The notes under the pieces are model-generated. The model saw only the letters and a list, made by a program, of their open reading frames with translations. It made no database searches and was not told the DNA's origin. DNA of 64,000 nt, from assembly GCF_026191185.1 (NCBI RefSeq), contig NZ_JAPHOV010000001.1, positions 2,971,001-3,035,000 of the forward strand. The letters are read 5' to 3'. The translations under genes were made by a program, and so were the position numbers. The first letter of the stretch is position 1. Each line of letters begins with the position of its first letter. Shown here in pieces: positions 44,451 through 53,984 of this stretch. Source of the DNA: Legionella sp. PATHC032. Its GTDB lineage: Bacteria; Pseudomonadota; Gammaproteobacteria; Legionellales; Legionellaceae.

Positions 44451-45464
44451 AAATATTTCAGTTAATTTATCCATTACATCATCTACGGTAATTAATTTCA
44501 TGGCGTCATATCCATGCACCTGCGTACCCCAAATATTTTTTTCTGGGCTCACTCCTAATACAGTTTGGATAGCTTGCGAATACCTGTTAACTACTAAATG
44601 TTGAAAAGTGTAGGGACCAGAAATACAGGGATTAGTTACGGCATGCAAAGCCACAACAGGAGTGCCTACTGCAGCCGCCATATGAGAAGGCCCTGTATCA
44701 GGGCACAAGACTGCTTTTGCTTTACTGATCACAGCCAACAATTGCTTAGGTTTGGTCTTCCCAACCAAATTAATGGCCGGGATTTCTTTCGCTATTTGCT
44801 CTACCAATGATTTATCATGATCACCAGGCCCCCCAGTTAAAACAACCTTGACATTCCATTTAACTCGCGCCTGTTTCAGAACCTCGATGTATCGCTCAGC
44901 CAACCAACTGCGCTCAGGTTTACTGGCTGCAGGATTAACTACTAAAATTGGGCCTTCCTGTTCAGGCAAATGCTTTTGAGCCCATTCATAATCTGCCTTG
45001 GTAATAGGTAAATCCCAGTGTATTATTTTTTCAGTGATACCTAAAGGCTCAGCAAACTTTAAAAAACCCTCAAGCGTATGTTCCAAGCCAGGAGTAATAC
45101 TTTCCTTTACAAACAGACGATGGCCATCATTGGCTCTATGGGAATCATAGCCAACTTTGCGTTTCGCTTTAATAAATGGAATGAGCCAATTAGTTCTAAA
45201 ACTGGCTTGAGGCGCTAACAGCACATCAAATTGGCGAGGAGACATTTGTTTCCTAAACCGCCAATAGTCAGCAGGCGTCTTAGGTTTATCAATAACGATA
45301 AACTCTACGCCTTCCATTCCTTCCACCAAATAAAAAGCGGGTTTTGAAATAACCCAGGTCAATTGAGCGTTAGGCAATTTATTTTGCAGGGTCCTAATCA
45401 GTGGGACCAACATCAAAACATCCCCTAAAGCTGAAAGCCTTATGATGCAAATCGATTTAATCAT
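44439..45464 (-). CDS. GT9-family lipopolysaccharide heptosyltransferase-like protein
   Basis: A 341-residue ADP-heptose:LPS heptosyltransferase family member. The N-terminal line ICIIRLSALGDVLMLVPL and the donor-site line CPDTGPSHMAAAVGTPVVALHA are diagnostic. It adds a sugar to the LPS inner core on the cytoplasmic side. The start at 45464 gives the family N-terminus and overlaps the zinc-finger gene by eight bases. The last three codons and TGA stop fall within repeat copy 3, so the natural C-terminus may have been replaced by element insertion. Whether it is WaaC, WaaF or another GT9 enzyme is not settled. Confidence 0.85.
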   Translation of the reverse strand: MIKSICIIRLSALGDVLMLVPLIRTLQNKLPNAQLTWVISKPAFYLVEGMEGVEFIVIDKPKTPADYWRFRKQMSPRQFDVLLAPQASFRTNWLIPFIKAKRKVGYDSHRANDGHRLFVKESITPGLEHTLEGFLKFAEPLGITEKIIHWDLPITKADYEWAQKHLPEQEGPILVVNPAASKPERSWLAERYIEVLKQARVKWNVKVVLTGGPGDHDKSLVEQIAKEIPAINLVGKTKPKQLLAVISKAKAVLCPDTGPSHMAAAVGTPVVALHAVTNPCISGPYTFQHLVVNRYSQAIQTVLGVSPEKNIWGTQVHGYDAMKLITVDDVMDKLTEIFQGL

Positions 45465-45651
45465 TCTGCAATACAAAACGAGAGCCGCAATAAGGGCAGA
45501 CTTCCACCCCTGTTTTTTCTATAGGCAAATAAACCTTAGGATGAGCATTCCATAACTCCATCTCATCTGTTGGGCAACTCAATGGTAATTGATGTCTATG
45601 TACTACATAATTTTTTTTAGCGCTAGCAGGTTCTTTTGTTGTTTTCCTCAT
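45457..45651 (-). CDS. Zinc-finger CHCC domain protein
   Basis: A 64-residue protein carrying the zf-CHCC domain: HQLPLSCP, then HPKVYLPIE and CPYCGSRF, giving a Cys-His-Cys-Cys site. The domain is shared with a small accessory subunit of respiratory complex I in mitochondria and with many short proteobacterial proteins of unknown role. The ATG at 45651 has AAAGGA six bases upstream; an ATG 18 bases earlier lacks one. It overlaps the heptosyltransferase start by eight bases and follows miaA by 22. Confidence 0.85.
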   Translation of the reverse strand: MRKTTKEPASAKKNYVVHRHQLPLSCPTDEMELWNAHPKVYLPIEKTGVEVCPYCGSRFVLQND

Positions 45652-45673
45652 ATTGTTCCTTTGCGGCATGATG

Positions 45674-46615
45674 TCAATTAGAGACAGTATTATCTAATAT
45701 TTCCCTTATTTTCGCTATAATATCTGTACTAAATCCCTTGTTTTGCGAATCATAGTATAAAGTACCCTCCCAATGCCTTAACCAGGTTAATTGCCGTTTG
45801 GCTAATTGCCTTGTTGCAGCTATGCCTTTTTCCTTCATGGCCTCATAATCATAATGCCCTTCAAGATACTCAAATATTTGTCTGTATCCAACACATCGCA
45901 TGGAAGGCAAGCTGATTTGAATAGGCCATTTTTCTTGTAATTGTTGAACTTCTTCTATAAATCCATCGATAAGCATCGCGTCAAACCGTTGCGCTATCCG
46001 TTCATGCAGCCAGGATCTTTGTTCGGGAAAAAGAGCAAGATTAACAAAATAATATTCAGGCTGTTCAAGAGGCTCAGCCAAATAAGTCGATAAGGTTGAA
46101 CCAGTTATGTAATAGACTTCCAACGCTCTTTGAATTCTTTGCGTATCATGTGCATGAATACGAGCGGCTGTTACAGGATCTAATTGGCTTAACCTTTGAT
46201 AAAGAAAATCCCAACCCCGTGATAAGGCTTCTTCCTCCAGTCGCTTACGAACTGTTTCATCGGCTTCAGGTAAAGCGGCTAACCCTTTTTGCAGGGCATT
46301 AAAATACATCATAGTTCCGCCTACTAACAAAGGAATATTTCCTTTCTTGATGATTTCCTCGCACAAAGACAAAGCATCTGCACAAAACTGGGCTGCTGAA
46401 TAGGATTCCACCGGATCTTTAATATCAATTAAATAATGAGGAGCTCTCTGTAATTCGTGAGCTGAAGGTTTTGCTGTTCCAATATTCATATCTCTATAAA
46501 TCATTGCGGAATCAACACTAATAATTTCAAAAGGGAAATGGGTCACCAACTCACATGCTAACCCTGTTTTTCCTGAAGCAGTTGGCCCCATTAAACAAAA
46601 CACTATCTTATTCAT
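45674..46615 (-). CDS. miaA: tRNA dimethylallyltransferase
   Basis: A 313-residue enzyme that adds the dimethylallyl group to A37 of UNN-decoding tRNAs. The P-loop MGPTASGKTG covers 9-18; DSAMIYRDMNIGTAKP with the catalytic Asp, and HYLIDIKDP and GGTMMYFNAL follow. The ATG at 46615 lies inside the mutL stop region (eight-base overlap), and the result has the family N-terminus MNKIVFCLMG. In most Gammaproteobacteria hfq follows miaA; here the zf-CHCC gene does instead. Confidence 0.96.
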   Translation of the reverse strand: MNKIVFCLMGPTASGKTGLACELVTHFPFEIISVDSAMIYRDMNIGTAKPSAHELQRAPHYLIDIKDPVESYSAAQFCADALSLCEEIIKKGNIPLLVGGTMMYFNALQKGLAALPEADETVRKRLEEEALSRGWDFLYQRLSQLDPVTAARIHAHDTQRIQRALEVYYITGSTLSTYLAEPLEQPEYYFVNLALFPEQRSWLHERIAQRFDAMLIDGFIEEVQQLQEKWPIQISLPSMRCVGYRQIFEYLEGHYDYEAMKEKGIAATRQLAKRQLTWLRHWEGTLYYDSQNKGFSTDIIAKIREILDNTVSN

Positions 46616-48338
46616 GCAATAACATCCGGCAATCATCAATGGTTAATGCTTTACATATTTGACGTCTCTCTTCTTTAAGAAACAGTTCCAGCAACAATTG
46701 ATTCATTTCAATACGCTCTTCAACTGTTAATTGTTTTGGATCAAACATTTGAGAATGGCTAATTAACGCTATCAATTGCTCAGTATGAAAAAAATCCAAT
46801 TCGCAGAGAAAATTAAAGAAAAGACGAACATCTAAATAGGGCGCACTCAAAGGGATGCTGCGAATTAACAATTCATCATCATTAGGATATTCAATTCGTA
46901 TCCCAACACGAGCCAACTCATGCTTTAAGTGATCCAGCTTATGTATCCATTGTTTTGGTAATGGATACCGAATTGAGATCAATAAAGGCCTGCTCTCCAG
47001 GGGTAATGCCTTTTTGATTAACTGCTGTTCTGTCCATTCTTGAAACAGCGTTACTAAATCCACAAGATAAGGTTGTTGCTTTATAAAAACCAAAATAAAC
47101 CGCTCATTTAAGATAACCCACTGAGATTCCGTTTCAGGATGATATACAGGGCTGTTTTTTTTATACCCTTTGCTGATTATAGTTGATAATAATGAATTGG
47201 CATCCCGGTTTGGGAGTAAAGCACTTGCCCCTTCATGTGTCTCTCTATCATTGCAGACATGGGAAGGTTCTGAAACCGTATTTTGCTGTTCGTTACAAGT
47301 GGAAGCAGCATACGCATATTCTCTTGTATCAAAATGGTCAAGAGTCGATTGCAACGCTTTCGTCAATTGGGAAGTAAAAAAATCATGCACCAGACGAGGC
47401 TGTTGGAATCTCACTTCATGCTTTGTAGGATGGACATTCACATCCACTTCAGAACCAGGCAGAGTAAAATACAACAGACAAACTGGAAATCTGCCAGCAT
47501 GCAATAAGCCATCATAAGCTTGCTTTACTGCATGCTGGAGTAATTTATCCTTTACCATGCGTTGATTCACATAAATCCACTGCCTATCATTCTGACTGCG
47601 TTGCAAGCGCTGGTTACTTATCCAGCCATAAAGACGCATACCACTGTGTTCCACATCCAGAAAAATAGCTTCTCTCATAAAAGTATTGCCCAAAATGCGG
47701 CTCATACGAATGGATTTGGCTTGCTCACTTAACGCCGGAGGTAATGAAAAAATCAGTTTCTTATTATGCTTAAGCGTTAATGCAATCTGGGGAGCACTTA
47801 ATGCAAACCGTTTCACAACCATTTCAATCGCTTGAAATTCCAGTTTTTCATTTTTTAAAAACCGCTTACGAACTGGCGCATTATAGAACAAATCAGAAAC
47901 ATCGATGGTAGTGCCTATATTCCGCGCACAAGGAGAGAGAGTCCTGTTCTCTCCCTCTACTCGCAACATCATCGCATTGTTCTGCCCCTCAGGCTTTGAA
48001 ATGATAGTCATTTTGGCAACAGAGGCAATACTTGCCAATGCTTCCCCTCTAAAGCCCATACTATGAATGGAATATAAGTCATTAAGTGTTCTGATTTTAC
48101 TGGTTGCATGAGCTGCAACAGCTAAAGGCAAGTCGTCTCCAATAATTCCTGAACCATTATCACTAACTGTAATCTGCAACAATCCCCCATAATTGATATC
48201 AACCCCAATAACACTGGCACCAGCATCCAAAGAATTTTCCAACAGCTCTTTAACTACCGAAGCAGGCCTTTCTATGACTTCTCCTGCTGCAATCTGATTG
48301 GCTATTGCTGGCGAAAGTTGATGTATCCTTACGACCAT
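46608..48338 (-). CDS. mutL: DNA mismatch repair protein MutL
   Basis: A 576-residue GHKL ATPase that couples MutS to MutH-type or other nucleases. N-terminal motifs are intact: QIAAGEVIERPASVVKELLENSLDAGA, DNGSGI, HATSKI and GFRGEALASI. A variable linker (about 335-395) is followed by the C-terminal dimerisation domain with LFLKEERRQICKAL. The DQHAxxER endonuclease motif is not seen, as in E. coli. The gene overlaps both the amidase (ten bases) and miaA (eight bases), so the cluster is translated as a coupled unit. Confidence 0.96.
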   Translation of the reverse strand: MVVRIHQLSPAIANQIAAGEVIERPASVVKELLENSLDAGASVIGVDINYGGLLQITVSDNGSGIIGDDLPLAVAAHATSKIRTLNDLYSIHSMGFRGEALASIASVAKMTIISKPEGQNNAMMLRVEGENRTLSPCARNIGTTIDVSDLFYNAPVRKRFLKNEKLEFQAIEMVVKRFALSAPQIALTLKHNKKLIFSLPPALSEQAKSIRMSRILGNTFMREAIFLDVEHSGMRLYGWISNQRLQRSQNDRQWIYVNQRMVKDKLLQHAVKQAYDGLLHAGRFPVCLLYFTLPGSEVDVNVHPTKHEVRFQQPRLVHDFFTSQLTKALQSTLDHFDTREYAYAASTCNEQQNTVSEPSHVCNDRETHEGASALLPNRDANSLLSTIISKGYKKNSPVYHPETESQWVILNERFILVFIKQQPYLVDLVTLFQEWTEQQLIKKALPLESRPLLISIRYPLPKQWIHKLDHLKHELARVGIRIEYPNDDELLIRSIPLSAPYLDVRLFFNFLCELDFFHTEQLIALISHSQMFDPKQLTVEERIEMNQLLLELFLKEERRQICKALTIDDCRMLLHE

Positions 48339-49762
48339 GTGTCAGGTATCACTAATTTTTGCCCGGGCATAAGTCTTGCCCTTGCTTGAAGACGGTTAAT
48401 TGATTGTAATGCGCTCACAGATATCCTATACCGAGCAGCAATAGCAGGAAGAGTTTCGCCTTTTTTAACGATATGAAAATTAGGAGAAATCATAGCCTCG
48501 ATTCGAGTCCCATGAGGGGGATGATCCCAAAAGTAATTTTTTAGTCCTTGGAATATTGCCTGGCTCAATCGCTCCTGATAGGCAGGATTGGTTAAATTTC
48601 TTTCCTCGCGGGGATTTGAGATAAAACCGGTTTCAACCAAAATAGAAGGAATATCTGGAGATTTCAGAACAACAAAACGGGCTTGTTCCACTTTGTTATT
48701 ATGCAAATTAGTAAAATTATCCAATTGACCTAATACTTTTCCTCCCATTTCCAAACCAGCATTTATTGTCGCAGTTTGTGATAAATCGATCAAAACGGAG
48801 CGGACTACCCCGTTACTATCATCCAACTCACCTAAATTCACCCCGCCTAATTCAGAATAATTCTCCTTTTCTGCTAACCACCGTGCTGCTTCACTGGTAG
48901 CGCCTCTTTGTGATAAGGCAAATACCGAGGCTCCATTGGAGTGAGGATTATTGAATGCATCGGCATGGATGGAAATGAATACATCTCCATTATACTTTCT
49001 GGCAATATCCAGCCTTTGTCTCAGTCCAACGTAATAATCGCCTGAGCGTGTCAGAACTGCACGCATACCTGGTTGCCTGTCTATCAATCGTTTCAGTTTT
49101 AAAGTAATAGCCAGTACAACATCTTTTTCATTACTGCGACGCGGACCTCTCGCTCCAGGATCTTTACCTCCATGCCCTGCATCTAATACAACAACAACAT
49201 CACGCAAAGGTTTTTTTGATGGATTATGAGGAACTTGAATAGGCGTTTTATGTATTGTTATTCGTGGTTCTGATGGCTGGTTAGATATTTTCAATTGGCT
49301 TTGTTGAGCTGGGGCTTTAACCGTTTTAACAGGTGTACTCAACTGACTACGATTATTTATGACTAAAGGAGTATCATTAACGAGATCAATCCTGATCCCA
49401 TTAAATTCACCTTTCGGTTTCCATGAAGATGAGCGCACCTTGACCGGTTGTTTTACATCCATGACAAGCCTTAGCGTGTTCTTGGAGGGGCTGCCACTCC
49501 TTACCTGCTGGATAAGAGAATTGATTAAACCTAATTGACCGATATTAACAGCTAAATATGTGTCACTTAAGTCTAAAACCACGCGATTGGGGTGACTTAA
49601 GGTAAATAGTTTATGGGTAAATGAACCTTGTATAGTAAGATAAAGAGACGTGACAGCTGATTGTTGAGATACTGAAATATTTTTTAATTGTGCAGAAAAT
49701 ACAGCAAAAGAACTTGGTAGATATAATAACAGGCATAAGACCCACGCTCGCATCATCATCAT
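48329..49762 (-). CDS. amiB: N-acetylmuramoyl-L-alanine amidase with AMIN and LysM domains
   Basis: A 477-residue periplasmic amidase that splits peptide side chains from glycan strands at septation. Signal peptide VLCLLLYLPSSFA; AMIN domain roughly 25-130; Amidase_3 domain around 190-415 with zinc ligands in VLDAGHGGKDPG, SNEKDV and SIHADAF and the catalytic Glu in LVETGFISNP; LysM at the end (HIVKKGETLPAIAARY). This AmiB/AmiC architecture would be controlled by EnvC-type activators driven by FtsEX, also encoded in this window. Starts with four Met codons, any of which could be used. Overlaps tsaE by four bases. Confidence 0.93.
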   Translation of the reverse strand: MMMMRAWVLCLLLYLPSSFAVFSAQLKNISVSQQSAVTSLYLTIQGSFTHKLFTLSHPNRVVLDLSDTYLAVNIGQLGLINSLIQQVRSGSPSKNTLRLVMDVKQPVKVRSSSWKPKGEFNGIRIDLVNDTPLVINNRSQLSTPVKTVKAPAQQSQLKISNQPSEPRITIHKTPIQVPHNPSKKPLRDVVVVLDAGHGGKDPGARGPRRSNEKDVVLAITLKLKRLIDRQPGMRAVLTRSGDYYVGLRQRLDIARKYNGDVFISIHADAFNNPHSNGASVFALSQRGATSEAARWLAEKENYSELGGVNLGELDDSNGVVRSVLIDLSQTATINAGLEMGGKVLGQLDNFTNLHNNKVEQARFVVLKSPDIPSILVETGFISNPREERNLTNPAYQERLSQAIFQGLKNYFWDHPPHGTRIEAMISPNFHIVKKGETLPAIAARYRISVSALQSINRLQARARLMPGQKLVIPDTWS

Positions 49763-50241
49763 TCACCCGCCAGGCAAGCTAAAATTTGTTTACCAGCGAT
49801 ACTTAATGCAGCTATTTGCATTAGACGCCCAGTCCCTCTAATTATTAAATTAAACTGAATATCTACTGGAGGCAATGTTTTTCCAGCATGTTCAGGCCAT
49901 TCAATACAGCAAACACTCTGATTGGAAAAATAGTCTCGAAAACCCAGGTAATCCAGTTCTTCTTCCTGGTGAATACGGTACAAATCAAAGTGATGAACAT
50001 AAAATTTACTGCAATTGTAACTTTCAACTAATGAATAAGTTGGACTCTTGATGGCTGAGATTACCCCGAGTGATTTTAGCATGGCGCGGATAATGGTTGT
50101 CTTCCCGGCTCCAATGTCACCACTTAAAGTAATCACCAAAGGCGCTGTTATACAAACAGCCAATTTTTCTGCAAATCTTTTGCTCTCTTGTTCACTAACC
50201 AAATCCAAAGTTATGAAATTATCATTATCTTCAATAGTCAT
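49759..50241 (-). CDS. tsaE: tRNA threonylcarbamoyladenosine biosynthesis protein TsaE
   Basis: A 160-residue P-loop ATPase of the t6A machinery, acting with TsaB and TsaD on tRNAs that read ANN codons. Walker A GDIGAGKTTI is at 41-50; the lines SPTYSLVESY and HFDLYRIHQEEELDYLG are diagnostic. It shares ATGA with the amidase gene. A gap of 128 bases separates it from the nnr stop upstream. Confidence 0.94.
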   Translation of the reverse strand: MTIEDNDNFITLDLVSEQESKRFAEKLAVCITAPLVITLSGDIGAGKTTIIRAMLKSLGVISAIKSPTYSLVESYNCSKFYVHHFDLYRIHQEEELDYLGFRDYFSNQSVCCIEWPEHAGKTLPPVDIQFNLIIRGTGRLMQIAALSIAGKQILACLAGE

Positions 50242-50369
50242 ATCGAGAACACTATATAATGTATCTGTTTAGAAAAAGCCTGCCAGCCCAATCCTGTCAT
50301 AAACAAGTATTAAAAAAGAGCTTGTTATCCTATTCAAGGCTAAGACTACCTTCTTAATGACTCATCGCA

Positions 50370-51851
50370 CTAGATACAATTCAAAATGCTTGGAATTTCA
50401 TCAAGTAAATCGCTTGCCAATAACCCAACCTCACCTGATCTCTCAGCAACCTTGTCCCCAGCCACAGCATGAACCCACACTCCTAACTTCGCCGCATCGG
50501 ATAAGGTAAAACCCTGGGCACAAAAAGCTGCAATAATGCCACTCAAAATATCCCCCATGCCTGCTGTGGCCATGCCAGGGTTACCTTTAGGACAAACAAA
50601 AACATTCTTTTCAGCTGTCTGAATAACTGTACCTACTCCTTTTAATACCACAACACCACCATATTGTTTTTGTATAGCAGATGCCGCGTGGTATCTATCC
50701 GTTTGAACATCTTTTACAGTACGTGAAAGCAAACTGGCAGCTTCTCCAGGATGAGGCGTTAAAATCCAGTTGTCATCCATTTGAGGATGTTGCGAAAGTA
50801 ATCTTAGCGCTGAAGCATCAATGATCATAGGTAATTGGGTTGTAATTGCCGTTAAAAACAAGGTCTTGGCCCAATTACCATCACCAAGCCCAGGACCAAT
50901 AATACAAACCGTAGCTTTTGCCAACAGAGGTATTAACTCTTCAGCTGTTTTAATACCCCAAACCATCGCTTCAGGAATTAAGGGTAAAGTACCCTTTGCA
51001 TAATCCGGCCAAGTCGCAACAGTGACTACTCCTGCTCCCGTTCTTAGCGCTGCTTTGGCTGCCAAACTCACTGCCCCTGGCATTCCTGGGCCTCCGCCTA
51101 TCACTAAAACATGCCCATGATCTCCTTTATGAGAATTCTTTTTTCTGGCAGCAAGAGGCAATGGCAAGGTGGAATCTCTCAACAGAGAGGCAAATCGAGT
51201 TATTTTAGTCCTGCACGCATCCAGGTTTAAATCGCTACAATGAATCACACCACAATAATCGGGTCCATCCAAAGTATACATTCCTGTTTTAAGTCCGATA
51301 AAGGTAATTGTGGCAGTTGCATTGACACAAATATTCTCGACTAATCCTGTATCCGCATTAAGACCAGATGGAATATCAATCGATAATACAGGTAACCCAC
51401 TGGCATTGATTTGATGAATCGCATTGGCTATTACGCCATGCACTGGTCCTTGTAATCCAATGCCCAATAATGCATCAACAATTAATTCGGCATCACCGTC
51501 TAAAGGTTCATCTGCTGATTGACAATTTACTCCAGATGTCAAAGCCTGGCGCGCGGCATTTCTGGCAGCAGGAGGTAAATCTTCTATTGATTTGCATTGA
51601 TATACAGTAACTAAAAATCCTTGTTCATGAGCTAATCTAGCCAAGACATAACCATCACCTGCATTATTGCCAGCACCGCAGAAGACTGCTATATGCCTTG
51701 CATGCGGGTAGAGTTTCTGTAAGAAAGAAAATGCCTCTGCGCCAGCCAGAGCCATCAAGGCATTTTCGTCTTTTTGATACAAAGTTACAGCCTGCTGTTC
51801 ACAAGCTCTAATTTGATCACAACGATACAGAGCATTTTCTAGCTTGTTCAC
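50370..51851 (-). CDS. nnr: Bifunctional NAD(P)H-hydrate epimerase / ADP-dependent dehydratase
   Basis: A 493-residue two-domain repair enzyme for hydrated NAD(P)H. The N-terminal YjeF_N epimerase domain (about 1-215) has FCGAGNNAGDGYVLARL and VDALLGIGLQGPV; the C-terminal ribokinase-like dehydratase domain has VIGGGPGMPGAV, TPHPGEAASLL and GNPGMATAGMGDILSG. The start is GTG with GGAG seven bases upstream. Usual neighbour of tsaE in Gammaproteobacteria. The 128-base upstream gap to sspB has no evident terminator. Confidence 0.95.
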   Translation of the reverse strand: MNKLENALYRCDQIRACEQQAVTLYQKDENALMALAGAEAFSFLQKLYPHARHIAVFCGAGNNAGDGYVLARLAHEQGFLVTVYQCKSIEDLPPAARNAARQALTSGVNCQSADEPLDGDAELIVDALLGIGLQGPVHGVIANAIHQINASGLPVLSIDIPSGLNADTGLVENICVNATATITFIGLKTGMYTLDGPDYCGVIHCSDLNLDACRTKITRFASLLRDSTLPLPLAARKKNSHKGDHGHVLVIGGGPGMPGAVSLAAKAALRTGAGVVTVATWPDYAKGTLPLIPEAMVWGIKTAEELIPLLAKATVCIIGPGLGDGNWAKTLFLTAITTQLPMIIDASALRLLSQHPQMDDNWILTPHPGEAASLLSRTVKDVQTDRYHAASAIQKQYGGVVVLKGVGTVIQTAEKNVFVCPKGNPGMATAGMGDILSGIIAAFCAQGFTLSDAAKLGVWVHAVAGDKVAERSGEVGLLASDLLDEIPSILNCI

Positions 51852-51979
51852 CTCTCGGCTCCAAATTAACGTAAATTTGATATAACGACCACAAAATACT
51901 TATATATCGCTATGCCAAGATCATTCTGTAAAAAATCACTGCTTCTTGGCCAGACCCCACTTAAAATAAACCACGCCGT

Positions 51980-52375
51980 CTACTTTACTAATTTTAGTGA
52001 TGGTTTATTTTTTGTAGCACTTTCAGAGGAAGAAGAAGTTTTAGGTGGTGGCTCATCATCTTCTTCAACTGAAAAAGCAATTCCTCTACCATTTTCTTTT
52101 GCATAAATCTCCAGCACTGCATTGGGAGCAACAAAAATTTGCTCTGTTTGCCCTGAAAAGCGTGCCGTAAACACAATACGATCATTTTCCAATAAAAGTC
52201 CTCGTGTCGCTGAGGGAGAAATGTTTAATACAATTCTATCATGCTGGACATGTTCCTTTGGAACCTGCACATTGGGATTTGATGCATCCACGAGAATGTA
52301 GGGTGTTAAATCGTTATCAACAATCCAGTCGTAGAAAGCACGAATCAAGTAGGGTCTGTTTGATGTCATTACCAT
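51980..52375 (-). CDS. sspB: Stringent starvation protein B, ClpXP adaptor
   Basis: A 131-residue adaptor that binds ssrA-tagged proteins and delivers them to ClpXP. The folded domain (about 1-100) contains RPYLIRAFYDWIVDNDLTPYI and the substrate-groove lines; a Ser/Glu/Pro-rich linker leads to the terminal ClpX-binding peptide PSLKLVK, comparable to the known XB motif. Met1 or Met3 could start it. It follows sspA by two bases. Confidence 0.94.
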   Translation of the reverse strand: MVMTSNRPYLIRAFYDWIVDNDLTPYILVDASNPNVQVPKEHVQHDRIVLNISPSATRGLLLENDRIVFTARFSGQTEQIFVAPNAVLEIYAKENGRGIAFSVEEDDEPPPKTSSSSESATKNKPSLKLVK

Positions 52376-52377
52376 AA

Positions 52378-52998
52378 TTATGCTGCTCTTATTTGTCTCT
52401 CAGCGTCAGTCAAACTTGTTTGAAAAGATTCACGTTTAAACACACGCTGCATATAAGAAATTATTCCTTTAAAATTAGGCGCAATTTCCAACCCTAACTT
52501 AGGTAACCGCCATAATAAAGGAGCCAATGCGCAATCCAAGAGTGAAAACTCATCACTTAAAAAATAAGGTTTATCTGCAAATACAGGATCTAAACTGGTT
52601 AAACTTTCAAGTAAATTAGCTCTGGCTTGTTCTACAGATTCCTCCCGCAAAATAGAATTCATTAAATAATACCAATCCTGTTCAATTCTATGCATCATTT
52701 TGCGAGTTTCAGCACGAGCTACTGGATAAACCGGTAATAATGGAGGATGAGGAAAACGTTCGTCCAAATATTCCATAATGATTCTTGCTTCATATAATAC
52801 AAGTTCCCTATCAATTAATGTAGGAACGGTCCCATAAGGATTAATAGACAATAGGTCGGCTCCAGGCTCATCTTGCTTTACTGCAAGAATTTCAACATTA
52901 ACTCCTTTTTCTGCCAGAACGATACGAACTTGGTGACTATAAACATCATCTACATCAGAAAATAAAGACATTATGGTGCGCTTTGCAACGATTGCCAT
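52378..52998 (-). CDS. sspA: Stringent starvation protein A
   Basis: A 206-residue RNA-polymerase-associated protein with a glutathione-S-transferase fold. The N-terminal thioredoxin-like half has SHQVRIVLAEKGV and PYGTVPTLIDRELVLYEARIIMEYLDERFPHPPL; the all-helical C-terminal half follows. It regulates stress and virulence genes in other Gammaproteobacteria. The start at 52998 aligns with the E. coli protein's N-terminus and has AGGAG close upstream. sspA-sspB is an operon; the repeat-bearing region 52999-53243 lies upstream. Confidence 0.95.
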   Translation of the reverse strand: MAIVAKRTIMSLFSDVDDVYSHQVRIVLAEKGVNVEILAVKQDEPGADLLSINPYGTVPTLIDRELVLYEARIIMEYLDERFPHPPLLPVYPVARAETRKMMHRIEQDWYYLMNSILREESVEQARANLLESLTSLDPVFADKPYFLSDEFSLLDCALAPLLWRLPKLGLEIAPNFKGIISYMQRVFKRESFQTSLTDAERQIRAA

Positions 52999-53052
52999 TA
53001 CTTACTCCTATCAATTCATTTAAGCCTGTTAAAATGGCTTTTTATATTCTAC

Positions 53053-53199
53053 TGTACAAAGGTTGCTATTCTATCACATTTTTAATCTTCTGGGTTACTT
53101 TGAGCAAATCTTCTTATTTTAGCGTGAATTCGATACAAGAAACCAGATATATTTTCTTGTACAAAGGTAGCCATTTGAGATTCAACCTTGTATAAAAGG
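53053..53199. promoter_or_regulatory. Repeated TGTACAAAGGT boxes upstream of sspA
   Basis: tgtacaaaggttgctat at 53053-53069 and tgtacaaaggtagccat (53158/9-53175) agree at 15 of 17 positions, 105 bases apart and in the same orientation. A related inverted site (accttgtataaaagg) lies at 53185-53199 and pairs with ttttacaaggctg near 53216-53228, forming a nested hairpin that may end the petABC transcript. The two direct copies could be operator sites of sspA. Confidence 0.35.
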
Positions 53200-53243
53200 C
53201 AAAAAAGGAGCACTTTTTACAAGGCTGAGTAGCCGGCTTATTC

Positions 53244-53984
53244 CTATTTTAATTGTTTCCAATAAGCTTTCTTCAGTGAATAAGCTGCTATAAGGAAAAT
53301 ACAGAAGAACAAAAGAACAAAAATTCCTAATTTATAACGGATTAACTTGGCAGGCTCACCTACATAAACCAAAAAATTCACTAGATCCCGCAATGCGCTA
53401 TCAAACTGGCCTTCAAACATCTCACCTCGTTTTACCACTAATAAATCATTTGCATGCGAGTTTTTGTTTTTGATCAAAATAACTTTTCCAATCAATGGTT
53501 CCAAAACATTAGGCATAGCAACATCAGGTATTAATAAATTATTAGCGCCAAAAGGTCTGGAAGGGTCGCTGTAAAAACTTTTCAAATAATTATATATCCA
53601 AACAGGCCCCCTATCCCGCGCGCTTAAGGACAGATCGGGAGGAACCATACCAAACCATTGCTTGGCATCTTCAGGCGACATGGCTATTTGAATGGGATCA
53701 TAAATATTGGCTTGGGTAAAAATTAAGTTATTTTTTAATAAATCTTCAGCGATCTCACCATCAAAAGTAGTTAATCCAAGATCCTGGGCCATGCGGTTAT
53801 AACGCATGTATTTGAGAGAATGGCATCCAGAGCAATAATTCATAAACATTTTTGCCCCTCTTTGCAAACTCTCTTTATCGTTTATATCAACAGCTACAGA
53901 ATCCATGGTTAAGTTTTCTGTAAAAGCAGCGTTTGACATTAAAAGAGCCAAGGCAGCAATTAATAACACCTTTATTTTCATCAT
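53244..53984 (-). CDS. petC: Cytochrome c1 subunit of the bc1 complex
   Basis: A 246-residue cytochrome c1. After a signal peptide (LLIAALALLMSNAAF) the haem-binding site CSGCH is at 51-55; a methionine in DVAMPNV is the likely distal ligand, and a C-terminal helix (LGIFVLLFFCIFLIAAYSL) anchors it. It passes electrons from the Rieske protein to cytochrome c in aerobic respiration. Overlaps petB by four bases, completing petA-petB-petC. Confidence 0.96.
   Translation of the reverse strand: MMKIKVLLIAALALLMSNAAFTENLTMDSVAVDINDKESLQRGAKMFMNYCSGCHSLKYMRYNRMAQDLGLTTFDGEIAEDLLKNNLIFTQANIYDPIQIAMSPEDAKQWFGMVPPDLSLSARDRGPVWIYNYLKSFYSDPSRPFGANNLLIPDVAMPNVLEPLIGKVILIKNKNSHANDLLVVKRGEMFEGQFDSALRDLVNFLVYVGEPAKLIRYKLGIFVLLFFCIFLIAAYSLKKAYWKQLK

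Noticed and set aside
47170..47517. Plus-strand open frames inside mutL, and many similar frames inside other genes
   Set aside because: They lie antisense to strongly conserved genes, have no ribosome sites and encode no recognisable proteins.
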